Shown here: positions 50,279 through 58,094 of the stretch, one piece after another
Layout of the letters: each line of letters begins with the position of its first letter
Position numbering within the stretch: position 1 is the first letter of the stretch
DNA from: Brucella pecoris
GTDB taxonomy: Bacteria > Pseudomonadota > Alphaproteobacteria > Rhizobiales > Rhizobiaceae
NCBI RefSeq assembly: GCF_006376675.1
Contig: NZ_VEWK01000011.1
Coordinates: 62,001-126,000, forward strand
Length of the DNA: 64,000 bases
Direction of reading: 5' to 3'
Notes under the pieces: model-generated
Databases searched by the model: none
Told to the model about the DNA's origin: nothing
The model's input: the letters and a program-made list of their open reading frames with translations, nothing else
Program-made: the position numbers and the translations under genes

Positions 50279-51095
50279 CGCAAGTTTACAGGCGCGAAAC
50301 TCCGGACCAGCGCGCAATCTGTTGATCTGGCTGGCGGTGGGCTTGTCGGTGATCTGCATTGGAGCACCGCTTGCAATCATCTTCTCCTATGCGTTCAGCA
50401 AGGGTGTCGCTGTCTTCTTCAGCGAAATATTGAAACCCGACACATTGCATGCGGTCTGGCTGAGTATTCTCACGGCTATCGTCGTGGTACCGATCAATAT
50501 GGCCTTCGGTGTCTGTGTTGCATGGCTTGTAACCAAGTTCCGCTTTCCGGGGCGGCGGTTGCTGATTACTTTCGTAGAGATACCGTTCTCCGTATCGCCC
50601 ATCGTGGCCGGTGTGACTTATCTTTTCCTTTATGGATCGCAAGGTCTGCTGGGGCCGCTGCTTGAATCCTACGATATCAAGATCATGTTTACTGTTCCGG
50701 CGATTTTTCTTGTCAGCCTGTTCGTAACATCGCCCTTCGTGGCGCGTGAACTGATCCCGCTCATGGAAGTGCAGGGGAGCGATGAAGAAGAAGCGGCGCT
50801 CACACTTGGCGCCAATGGCTGGCAGACCTTCTTCTATGTCACTCTGCCCAATATCAAATGGGCGTTGCTCTACGGCGCCGTGCTTTGCAATGCGCGTGTC
50901 ATGGGAGAGTTTGGAGCAACTTCGGTCGTCTCGGGCGCAATCCGCGGCAAGACCAACACGCTGCCGCTTCAGGTGGAACTGCTGTTCAATGACTATAATG
51001 TTGCTGGTGCCTTCGCTGCGGCTTCGACACTTGCCTTGATTGCACTTCTAACTCTTGTTTTGAAGGTTCTGCTCGAACGCAGGCAGGGCGCTTAA
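50265..51095 (+). CDS. cysW: Sulfate ABC importer permease CysW
   Basis: This is the second permease, 276 residues. It shows CVAWLVTKFRFPGRRLLITF, EIPFSVSPIVAGVTYLFLYG and the coupling motif DEEEAALTLGANGWQTFFYV with NARVMGEFGATSVVSG, the CysW pattern. In most proteobacteria the ATPase gene cysA follows. Here the operon ends with a repeat copy and an opposite-strand gene, so the ATPase must be supplied from elsewhere in the genome. Confidence 0.94.
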   Translation: MQNASASLQARNSGPARNLLIWLAVGLSVICIGAPLAIIFSYAFSKGVAVFFSEILKPDTLHAVWLSILTAIVVVPINMAFGVCVAWLVTKFRFPGRRLLITFVEIPFSVSPIVAGVTYLFLYGSQGLLGPLLESYDIKIMFTVPAIFLVSLFVTSPFVARELIPLMEVQGSDEEEAALTLGANGWQTFFYVTLPNIKWALLYGAVLCNARVMGEFGATSVVSGAIRGKTNTLPLQVELLFNDYNVAGAFAAASTLALIALLTLVLKVLLERRQGA

Positions 51096-51130
51096 ATAAG
51101 AAAGCCGCCTATTCGAAGAATGGATGGCTG

Positions 51131-51224
51131 GAGCATTTTCAGCAAAAGTGCGAAGCGGTTTTGCGTGAGGCAAATGCGTAAAGACAAAAGAGCTTGAGCG
51201 GTTCCATTTTAACTGGAACCGCTC
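51131..51224 (-). repeat. Dispersed palindromic repeat, copy C (Bru-RS-like)
   Basis: Reverse orientation relative to copies A and B. It runs GAGCATTTTCAGCAAAAGTG, CGAAGCGGTTTTGCG, then a fold-back GAGCGGTTCCATTTT / AACTGGAACCGCTC. The palindromic end reaches to within seven bases of the stop of the next minus-strand gene and may act as a terminator there. Confidence 0.8.
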
Positions 51225-51230
51225 CTGCGG

Positions 51231-51794
51231 TCACGCTGCTTGGGAAAGCGTGTTGTTTACCGGTTCCCGGTGAAGAGAAGATGCGAGAATAACTCCCTCC
51301 GGCCAACGACTGAAGCCGCTTGCTACGTTGATGTGGCCGGCATGACCGAGATCGACGAAACCCGATCCCCACACATGCGAAAGAGCTTCTGCCTTGGCAA
51401 AGCTCATATATTCATCGTTGCGGCTCGCCACGACGATGGAAGGGAAACCCAGCTCATGGCGTGGGAGCGGGGCAAAGCTCTGGAAACGGCTGTCCTTGCG
51501 GGTCATGGTTTCCGCGTCGGCCGGTGCAACGAGAAGAGCGCCCGCCACGTGAGCTGCTGATGGGCGGCTTGCCAGATGTGCGACGAGCGCGCAGCCGAGG
51601 CTATGGGCGACCAGAACCGCGCCTGGATTTTCGGCGAGTTTGGCTTCGAGCGCGTACATCCAGTCGGATAGCACCGGATAGTGCCAGTCGTCCTGTTCGA
51701 CGAGCAATGCTGACGGATCGTCATGCAACCATTGGCGCTGCCAGTGGCCTGCTTCCGATCCCTTGTAACCAGGGATGATCAATGTCGCAGGCAT
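51231..51794 (-). CDS. RBBP9/YdeN-family alpha/beta hydrolase
   Basis: This is a small serine hydrolase of 187 residues. It shows LIIPGYKGSEAGHWQRQW (5-22), the nucleophile S65 in VAHSLGC, the acid in VVASRNDEYMSF and the histidine in GHAGHINVASGF, followed by WPEG. These are the family's characteristic positions. The biological substrate is unknown for the family. AGAGGA precedes the ATG. The repeat copy C lies directly behind its stop. Confidence 0.9.
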   Translation of the reverse strand: MPATLIIPGYKGSEAGHWQRQWLHDDPSALLVEQDDWHYPVLSDWMYALEAKLAENPGAVLVAHSLGCALVAHLASRPSAAHVAGALLVAPADAETMTRKDSRFQSFAPLPRHELGFPSIVVASRNDEYMSFAKAEALSHVWGSGFVDLGHAGHINVASGFSRWPEGVILASSLHREPVNNTLSQAA

Positions 51795-51958
51795 GCGTTG
51801 TTCCTCTTGAATAAAGCCTTGGGAGGGCGTTCAATTTCGCAGTTTGCATTTTTTGCGAAACTGGTTCCAAGATAGGCGGCTTGAGCCGCCATTTTAAGGA
51901 AAATAAATTCAATTTATGGCAGCTTTTGTGAAAGCTATGCTCCGCAGTCGACTTGGTT

Positions 51959-52906
51959 CTATTTCCGCTGTTTTTCGTTCCATCGCAGGAGAAACTGCGA
52001 CTTCTCGAAGATCAGCACCACCACAAGCGACATCGCGAATGGAATGAGAAGGTAGAGGAGGCGGAAGACGATCAGCGCTGCCAGCACGTCAGCCTGATTC
52101 ATATCCGGCAAGCCGGTGAGGAAAACGAGTTCCAGAACACCGAGGCCGCCTGGAGCGTGTGAGATCAGGGCCGCCGAGAACGAGACAAGAAAGATGCCGA
52201 GAATAATAAGAAAGCCGGGATTGCCAGCCTCGGGCAGGGCGAAGTAGATGATGCCGGCGGCGCCGATCAGTTCCAGCGGCGCAACGATGAGCTGCTGCAC
52301 AACAACCGACATGCGCGGATATTCCAGGCGGAAACTGCCGATCTGAAGCGGGCGCAGGCGCAGCCAGCTACCAAAGACATAAAGCAGCACGAATGCCAGC
52401 ATCAAAAGTGCGATGACAATGGAGACAGTCGGCGTGAGTTCCTCGTTGAAGCGCATGAGAATATGCGGTTCCAGCAAGAGAACAACACTGGACGTTATGA
52501 TGACGCCGAGAATGAATGTGAAAGAACAGAAGGCGATGAGGACGGCGATTTCACTGCCGGGCATGCCTTGAGAGGAATAGGCCCTGTAGCGCACGACCGC
52601 GCCTGAGACGACCGAGGCGCCAATATTGTGCGACAAGGCATAGGTGGTGAAGGAACAAAGCGCGATAAAGAGCCAGGAAATCTTACGCTTGAGGTGTAAA
52701 AGCGCAATACGATCATAGCCCGCAAGCGAACTGTAGGCCAGAAGCGCCGACGCTGCCGCCAGTGCCCAATGATGGGCGCGAATAGCATAAAGGCTGTCCA
52801 GAACATCATCGAGTGAAATGCTGCGAAGTTCGCGATAGAGGAGCCAAGCCGAAATACCGACTGCGCAAATACCCACGACCGGCCAGATGTAATCCTTTGC
52901 TTTCAT
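51959..52906 (-). CDS. YbhN/UPF0104-family membrane protein (lysylphosphatidylglycerol synthase TM-like)
   Basis: This is an inner-membrane protein of 315 residues with about eight helices, related to the flippase half of MprF. It shows SLAGYDRIALLHLKRKISW (~60-78), ALSHNIGASVVSGAVVRYRAY (~90-110) and the conserved SHAPGGLGVLELVFL (~248-262). No synthase domain is attached. Its ATG shares one base with the stop of the upstream cation antiporter gene (TGATG), so the two are translated together. A lipid translocation role is inferred from MprF. Confidence 0.86.
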   Translation of the reverse strand: MKAKDYIWPVVGICAVGISAWLLYRELRSISLDDVLDSLYAIRAHHWALAAASALLAYSSLAGYDRIALLHLKRKISWLFIALCSFTTYALSHNIGASVVSGAVVRYRAYSSQGMPGSEIAVLIAFCSFTFILGVIITSSVVLLLEPHILMRFNEELTPTVSIVIALLMLAFVLLYVFGSWLRLRPLQIGSFRLEYPRMSVVVQQLIVAPLELIGAAGIIYFALPEAGNPGFLIILGIFLVSFSAALISHAPGGLGVLELVFLTGLPDMNQADVLAALIVFRLLYLLIPFAMSLVVVLIFEKSQFLLRWNEKQRK

Positions 52907-54735
52907 CAGCCGGTCACCATGCCTTCATGCTTCATGTCATCCCCTTTTTTGCCCACGATATCGGTCGATCTGTCTTCCGATATTATCCCTGATATATTGG
53001 TCTGAGATTCGGTTTCCGTGTTTTCCTTTGTGATCTCAGTTCCGATCGCCTTTGCCATGGCGGCTGCGATTTCCTCTTCTCCCAGAATGACAAAATCTGC
53101 GCCAAGGTCGCGCAAATATTGCGATTCGGCCTTCGAACAGGCGCGCACGATGATGCTGATTTTCGCGTTGGCTGCTTTGGCCAATGCGGTCACCCGTCCA
53201 GCTTCGAAAGCATTGGGTATTGCGATGACCAGATTTCGAGCCGTTGCCGGATTGGCTGCTTTCAGTATTTCTGAATCTGAGGCGTTGCCCGCAATGGCTT
53301 CGATGCCTTTATCCTTCAGCGACGCACTGATTTTCGGTGAATCTTCGATAACAAGAAAAGGCGTAGTCTCCGCCTGCAATCCTTCTGCAATCCTGGCACC
53401 AATCTGGCCATAGCCAACGAGAATGGTGTGTCCGGTCAGTGAAGTCTCCGGCAACGGTTCGGAAACGCTAAGTTCGGTGCCAGTGTTTTCACCGGTTGAT
53501 GTTTCGCTTTTACTTCGATTTTCGATCCACGGACGCATCCGTTCTGCGACGATGAACATTACTGGATTAAGGAAGATCGAGAGAATTGCACCTGCGAGAA
53601 TGAGGTCGCGGCCCGCTGGCGGGAGTAGATTAAGACTGACGCCTAACCCAGCAAGAATGAAGGAAAACTCGCCGATTTGTGCGAGACTTGCCGAAATGGT
53701 GAGTGCAGTGCTGACAGGACGACGGAAAGCGCGCACGATGAAGAATGCTGCGACCGATTTGCCGATCAGAATGATGGCAAGCGTTCCGAGCAGCGGGAGC
53801 GGATCGCGGAGAAGGCTCATCGGGTCGAACAACATGCCGACCGAGATGAAGAACAACACCGCGAAGGCATCGCGCAAGGGGAGGGACTCTTCCGCTGCCC
53901 GATGGCTGAGTTCGGATTCACTCATCACCATACCGGCAAAAAATGCGCCGAGCGCGAAAGACACACCGAACAGATGCGCCGCGCCGAAGGCGACGCCCAG
54001 TGCAATGGCGAGCACACCGAGACGAAACAGTTCGCGGGAGCCGGTCTGAGCCACGACATTCAGAAGCCAGGGGATGACCTTGCGCCCCACGATGAGCATC
54101 AGGGCGACGAATAGAACAACCTTGGCAATGGTGAGAAGGATAATGCCACCAATGCCGAGGCCAAGCCATGAAGCGATGGGATCGCTCGCTGCCGAGCCTT
54201 CCGCACGGCCGGTTACGCTGGCGACTGCCGGAAGCAGCACTAGCGCCATGACCATTGCGAGGTCTTCGACGATCAGCCAGCCGACAGCAATGCGTCCGCG
54301 TTCGGTATCGATGAGGCGGCGCTCTTGCATGGCGCGCAGAAGGACGACGGTACTGGCCGTCGAAAGAGCTAGGCCGAAAACCAGACCCGCCTGCACATCC
54401 CAGCCAAGAGCGAGGCCAAGGCCGGTGCCAAGTGCTGCGGCGGCTGCGATCTGTGCGAGCGCACCGGGTACCGCTATGGCTTTGACGGAAAGAAGATCCT
54501 TGAGGGAAAAATGCAGACCGACGCCGAACATCAGCAGGATGACGCCGATTTCGGCAAGCTGGAGAATGAGGTCCTGATCTGCAACGAAACCGGGCGTGTG
54601 GGGGCCAGCGATGATGCCAGCCAGAAGATAGCCGACGAGAGGGGAGATTTTCAGACGGGTGGCTATCGCACCGAAAATGAAGGCCAGGCATAACCCGATG
54701 ACGATTGTCGCAATCAAAGGCGTGTCATGGGGCAT
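52906..54735 (-). CDS. Cation:proton antiporter with RCK/TrkA-N domain (KefB/YbaL-like)
   Basis: This 609-residue protein has about twelve N-terminal helices (the CPA2 Na+/H+ or K+/H+ exchanger domain; VGYLLAGIIAGPHTPGF, LLMFGVGLHFSLKDLL, FALGAFFAGMVMSESELSH). After a charged linker a TrkA-N/RCK domain starts near residue 440 (LVGYGQIGARIAEGL), which binds NAD(H). The C-terminal tail of ~50 residues is polar and low-complexity. E. coli YbaL has the same layout. It likely exports K+ or balances pH. Confidence 0.9.
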   Translation of the reverse strand: MPHDTPLIATIVIGLCLAFIFGAIATRLKISPLVGYLLAGIIAGPHTPGFVADQDLILQLAEIGVILLMFGVGLHFSLKDLLSVKAIAVPGALAQIAAAAALGTGLGLALGWDVQAGLVFGLALSTASTVVLLRAMQERRLIDTERGRIAVGWLIVEDLAMVMALVLLPAVASVTGRAEGSAASDPIASWLGLGIGGIILLTIAKVVLFVALMLIVGRKVIPWLLNVVAQTGSRELFRLGVLAIALGVAFGAAHLFGVSFALGAFFAGMVMSESELSHRAAEESLPLRDAFAVLFFISVGMLFDPMSLLRDPLPLLGTLAIILIGKSVAAFFIVRAFRRPVSTALTISASLAQIGEFSFILAGLGVSLNLLPPAGRDLILAGAILSIFLNPVMFIVAERMRPWIENRSKSETSTGENTGTELSVSEPLPETSLTGHTILVGYGQIGARIAEGLQAETTPFLVIEDSPKISASLKDKGIEAIAGNASDSEILKAANPATARNLVIAIPNAFEAGRVTALAKAANAKISIIVRACSKAESQYLRDLGADFVILGEEEIAAAMAKAIGTEITKENTETESQTNISGIISEDRSTDIVGKKGDDMKHEGMVTG

Positions 54736-54778
54736 CAGGTGCCTTCCCCCTCTGGCTTCTCAATTTTGTAAGTGGGAG

Positions 54779-54804
54779 CCGGGCAAGGCCTGAGCCTTGC
54801 CCGG
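54779..54804. terminator. Strong hairpin between secDF and the antiporter gene
   Basis: An 11-base perfect stem CCGGGCAAGGC / GCCTTGCCCGG with a CTGA loop lies just downstream of the secDF stop on the minus strand. A T run is absent on that strand, so termination may be partial and read-through to the antiporter gene is possible. Confidence 0.5.
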
Positions 54805-54812
54805 CAAACGGG

Positions 54813-57347
54813 TTATTTCTGCGCTGCGGCGCTGTCTTCAATAGCCTGATGTGCTTCCTTGCGGTGTTGCCACCAGTTGCCCAGCAGAAGCAGAATCGGA
54901 GCGGCGATGAAGATCGACGACGATGTTGCGATAACGATACCGAACAGCATCGGCACGGCAAAATTATGAACCGCGCTACCGCCCCATATAGCCATCGGGA
55001 GCATACACAGGAATGTCGTCACCGATGTATAAATACAGCGGACGAGAACCTGATTGATACTCATATCGATGATCTCGCGCAGCGGCTTCGATTTATAAAG
55101 ACGCATGTTTTCACGCATGCGGTCATAAACCACGACCTTATCGTTTACCGAGTAACCGATAGCGGTCAGAAGCGCTGCGATGGCGGTCAGGTTGAAGTCG
55201 AGCTGGAACAGCGCAAAGAAGCCGACCATCTTCGTGGTGTCGAGGACGAGCGTGATGATCGCGCCCATCGCAAAGAACCATTCGAAACGCCACCAGAGAT
55301 AGATGAGCATGCCCAGCGCCGACAGAATGACGGCGATGAAGCCGGAACGCGCTAGTTCACCGGAAACTTTCGGGCCGACGACTTCCGTACGCTCGATCTT
55401 CACGCCGGGATCGAGTTCGGTCACTGCCTCACGCATCTTGTTGACAGCAACTGTTTGCGCTTCTTCGCCACCGTCCTGACGCTGAACGCGGATCAGAACA
55501 TCGTTCGGGCTACCGGCAGACTGAAGTGCTACTTCACCAAGCCCCAGCGAGCCAAGCTTTTCGCGCAATTGCGCCAGATCGGCTGGTTGCGACGTGACGA
55601 TTTCGGCCTGAATGCCGCCCTTGAAGTCGATGCCATAATTCAGCCCCGGCTTGAAGAACAGACCAATCGACAGAATAGACAGCACGATCGAGACGCCAAT
55701 ACCGACGAAGCGAGCGTTCATGAAGCTGATATTCGTCTTTTCAGGAACGAATTTCAGGAACGGCTCGATGACGAGTACCTTCAGCTTACGCTTACGGACA
55801 TACCAGGCCATCGCCATGCGAACCAGCGTCACATCCGTGAACATGGAGATTGCGATGCCGAGCATCATGGTGATCGCAAAGCCGCGAACCGGACCAGTGC
55901 CGAAGGTGAACAGCAGCAAGGTCGAGATCAGGGACGTAACGTTCGCATCCACAATGGTGGAGAAGGCGCTGTGGAAGCCCTTATCCAGCGCGGCCATGGC
56001 CCCGAGGCCCCGTCGTGTTTCTTCACGAATACGTTCGTTGATGAGAATATTGGCGTCAACCGCGATGCCGATACCGAGAATGATACCGGCTATACCGGGC
56101 AATGTCAGCGTTGCGCCAATAAGGCTCAGGGCGGAGAAGGTGAGCAGGGTGTGGAGCAGCAGCGCCACATTGGCAATCGTACCCCAGACGCCATAAAGGA
56201 GCTGGATGAACACTGCGACAAGCACGAAACCGACGATACCGGTGATCAGGCCCATCTTGATAGCATCGCCGCCAAGATCCGGACCAACGGTGCGTTCTTC
56301 TATAACGGTCAGCGGAGCAGGCAAGGCGCCAGCGCGCAGCAATGCGGAAAGAACGACCGTATCCTGAACGGTAAAGCTACCGGAAATCTGACCCGAGCCG
56401 CCCGTGATCGGTTCACGGATAACCGGTGCGCTCAGTACCTTGCCGTCGAGCACGATTGCGAACGGACGGTTGACGTTTTTCGTCGTAATGTCCGCGAACT
56501 GGCGCGCGCCGAGGCTATCGAAACGGAAGGATACGATCGGCTCATTGGTGCGCTGGTCAAAGCCAGCGCGCGCATCGGTGAGACGCTCCCCGGAAAGAGC
56601 GATCTGATCCTCGATCGGGTACTTGATATTCGGATCTTTGGAATCCGGCATAATGCTTACGCCCGGAGGCGGGGTATCGTTCGGATTGGCATCGGCGACC
56701 ATATGGAAGCTCATTTTCGCCGTGCTTCCAAGAAGCTGGCGAAGCTGAGCCGGGTCCTGAAGACCAGGAAGCTGAACGACGATACGATCCGAGCCAACAC
56801 GCTGGATGGAAGGCTCTGCGACACCGACCTGGTCGACGCGCTGACGGATAATTTCAAGGCTCTGCTGGAGAGCGGCATCAAGACGATAGTTGAAACCAGC
56901 TTCAGTCAGGGTCAGGCGCACCTGATTGTCGTTCGACGTAACGTCTATGTCATTGATTGCCGTACCGAAACCACTGGTGTTGACCTGTGAAATCAAGGTG
57001 CGAAGTGCGGTTTCCGCCTTGGAGCGCTGGTCGGCATCAGGGATGGTCACGACAACGGCGTCGCCGACGGCACGGATCGACTGTGGCTGGATACGTTCGG
57101 CGCGCAGTTTACTGCGGGCATCGTCAAGCAGAGAGCGCAGGCGGTCCTTTTTGAGGCTGGCTGCATCGACTTCAAGCACGAGATAGGAGCCGCCACGCAG
57201 ATCGAGGCCAAGCGTGACCTGACGCTTCGGGAACCAGGACGGCATCGCGTCAAGGTGCTTTTGAGTGAAGAAGTTGGGTAAGGCGATGATGACGCCGATC
57301 ACAACGATCAGGCTATACAGCACAACCACCCATTTCGAAGTACGCAT
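54813..57347 (-). CDS. secDF: Protein translocase SecD-SecF fusion
   Basis: This is the accessory translocase subunit that uses the proton gradient to help pull proteins through SecYEG. The 844 residues hold a SecD half (to ~residue 510, with LGLDLRGGSYLVLEVD, a large periplasmic domain and GIAGIILGIGIAVDANILI) and a SecF half (GLNYGIDFKGGIQAEIV, then TAIGYSVNDKVVVYDRMREN). Twelve membrane helices are expected. E. coli has separate secD and secF; a fused form occurs in several alphaproteobacteria and Gram-positives. No yajC lies directly upstream in the window. Confidence 0.97.
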   Translation of the reverse strand: MRTSKWVVVLYSLIVVIGVIIALPNFFTQKHLDAMPSWFPKRQVTLGLDLRGGSYLVLEVDAASLKKDRLRSLLDDARSKLRAERIQPQSIRAVGDAVVVTIPDADQRSKAETALRTLISQVNTSGFGTAINDIDVTSNDNQVRLTLTEAGFNYRLDAALQQSLEIIRQRVDQVGVAEPSIQRVGSDRIVVQLPGLQDPAQLRQLLGSTAKMSFHMVADANPNDTPPPGVSIMPDSKDPNIKYPIEDQIALSGERLTDARAGFDQRTNEPIVSFRFDSLGARQFADITTKNVNRPFAIVLDGKVLSAPVIREPITGGSGQISGSFTVQDTVVLSALLRAGALPAPLTVIEERTVGPDLGGDAIKMGLITGIVGFVLVAVFIQLLYGVWGTIANVALLLHTLLTFSALSLIGATLTLPGIAGIILGIGIAVDANILINERIREETRRGLGAMAALDKGFHSAFSTIVDANVTSLISTLLLFTFGTGPVRGFAITMMLGIAISMFTDVTLVRMAMAWYVRKRKLKVLVIEPFLKFVPEKTNISFMNARFVGIGVSIVLSILSIGLFFKPGLNYGIDFKGGIQAEIVTSQPADLAQLREKLGSLGLGEVALQSAGSPNDVLIRVQRQDGGEEAQTVAVNKMREAVTELDPGVKIERTEVVGPKVSGELARSGFIAVILSALGMLIYLWWRFEWFFAMGAIITLVLDTTKMVGFFALFQLDFNLTAIAALLTAIGYSVNDKVVVYDRMRENMRLYKSKPLREIIDMSINQVLVRCIYTSVTTFLCMLPMAIWGGSAVHNFAVPMLFGIVIATSSSIFIAAPILLLLGNWWQHRKEAHQAIEDSAAAQK

Positions 57348-57458
57348 GGATTAAGGTTCCGGTTGATATGCCCCAATTGCCACTCGATCAGTAGCTGTGC
57401 GGGCATTGTTTGTAATGGTGTTCGGGATTGGTAAGGGCCAATCTTCAAGAATGGCGTA

Positions 57459-57875
57459 TTATGCGCTTTTTGGAGGCGCGCGGGCAGAGCCAAAATGTCT
57501 CTGCAAAACTGTGAGGCGCTGGAAATTCTGGGCCGCTTCAGGCGAATTTACCTTTGGAAAAACAATGGCGACCGCTGCAACAGGCAGTGCTGCTCCGGTG
57601 CCGTCGAGATAGACTGCCTTGATCTTGGCAGCCATGGCTTCGATCAGAATCGCCCGCATAGGCTGCGGCGAGGGGGAGGACTGCTGGCGAACAGGCGTTG
57701 CCGGACTGCCTTCAATCTGTCTTGCCACGACGCCGCCGGACTGACCACGAGCGACGTCTTCGCCAAGCGTTGAAAAGTCCACGGCAAACAGAAAGGCCGT
57801 AAACGACAGAACGCACGTGACGAACAGCATGAAACCATGCTGTTTGTGCTGTTCCGTGTTTTTCATGCCCTTCAT
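57459..57875 (-). CDS. Small membrane-anchored protein of unknown function
   Basis: A predicted protein of about 138 residues with one hydrophobic helix near the N-terminus (FMLFVTCVLSFTAFLFAVDF, ~15-34) followed by a mostly polar region with proline- and serine-rich SPATPVRQQSSPSPQP and an alanine/valine-rich middle. Codon use follows the genome. The ATG at 57875 (or 57866) lacks a strong ribosome-binding site. It lies 111 bases upstream of secDF on the same strand. I recognise no family; it may be a real gene or a chance frame. Confidence 0.4.
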   Translation of the reverse strand: MKGMKNTEQHKQHGFMLFVTCVLSFTAFLFAVDFSTLGEDVARGQSGGVVARQIEGSPATPVRQQSSPSPQPMRAILIEAMAAKIKAVYLDGTGAALPVAAVAIVFPKVNSPEAAQNFQRLTVLQRHFGSARAPPKSA

Positions 57876-58094
57876 CAAATCGCTGAGACTTTCTTTAGAG
57901 TCTATCCGTGGAGTTGAGCCAGCTTTTCACACTCATTGCGAATCCTCATTAATCATTTGTGTTCGCACGAACAAGGAAATACTGGCATCAAGGCCCGTCT
58001 TATACGTTATGGGTCCGCTTCCCGCGCGTTATGAAATCTTGTAAGGAGCCACGCCTTGCATCCGTTTTAGGGCGCTTTATGTTGAAACCATGTC

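Noticed and set aside
55455..56990. 511-residue open frame on the plus strand opposite secDF
   Set aside because: It is the antisense shadow of a highly conserved GC-rich gene. Its translation is rich in His, Arg, Asp and Gln with no family motif.
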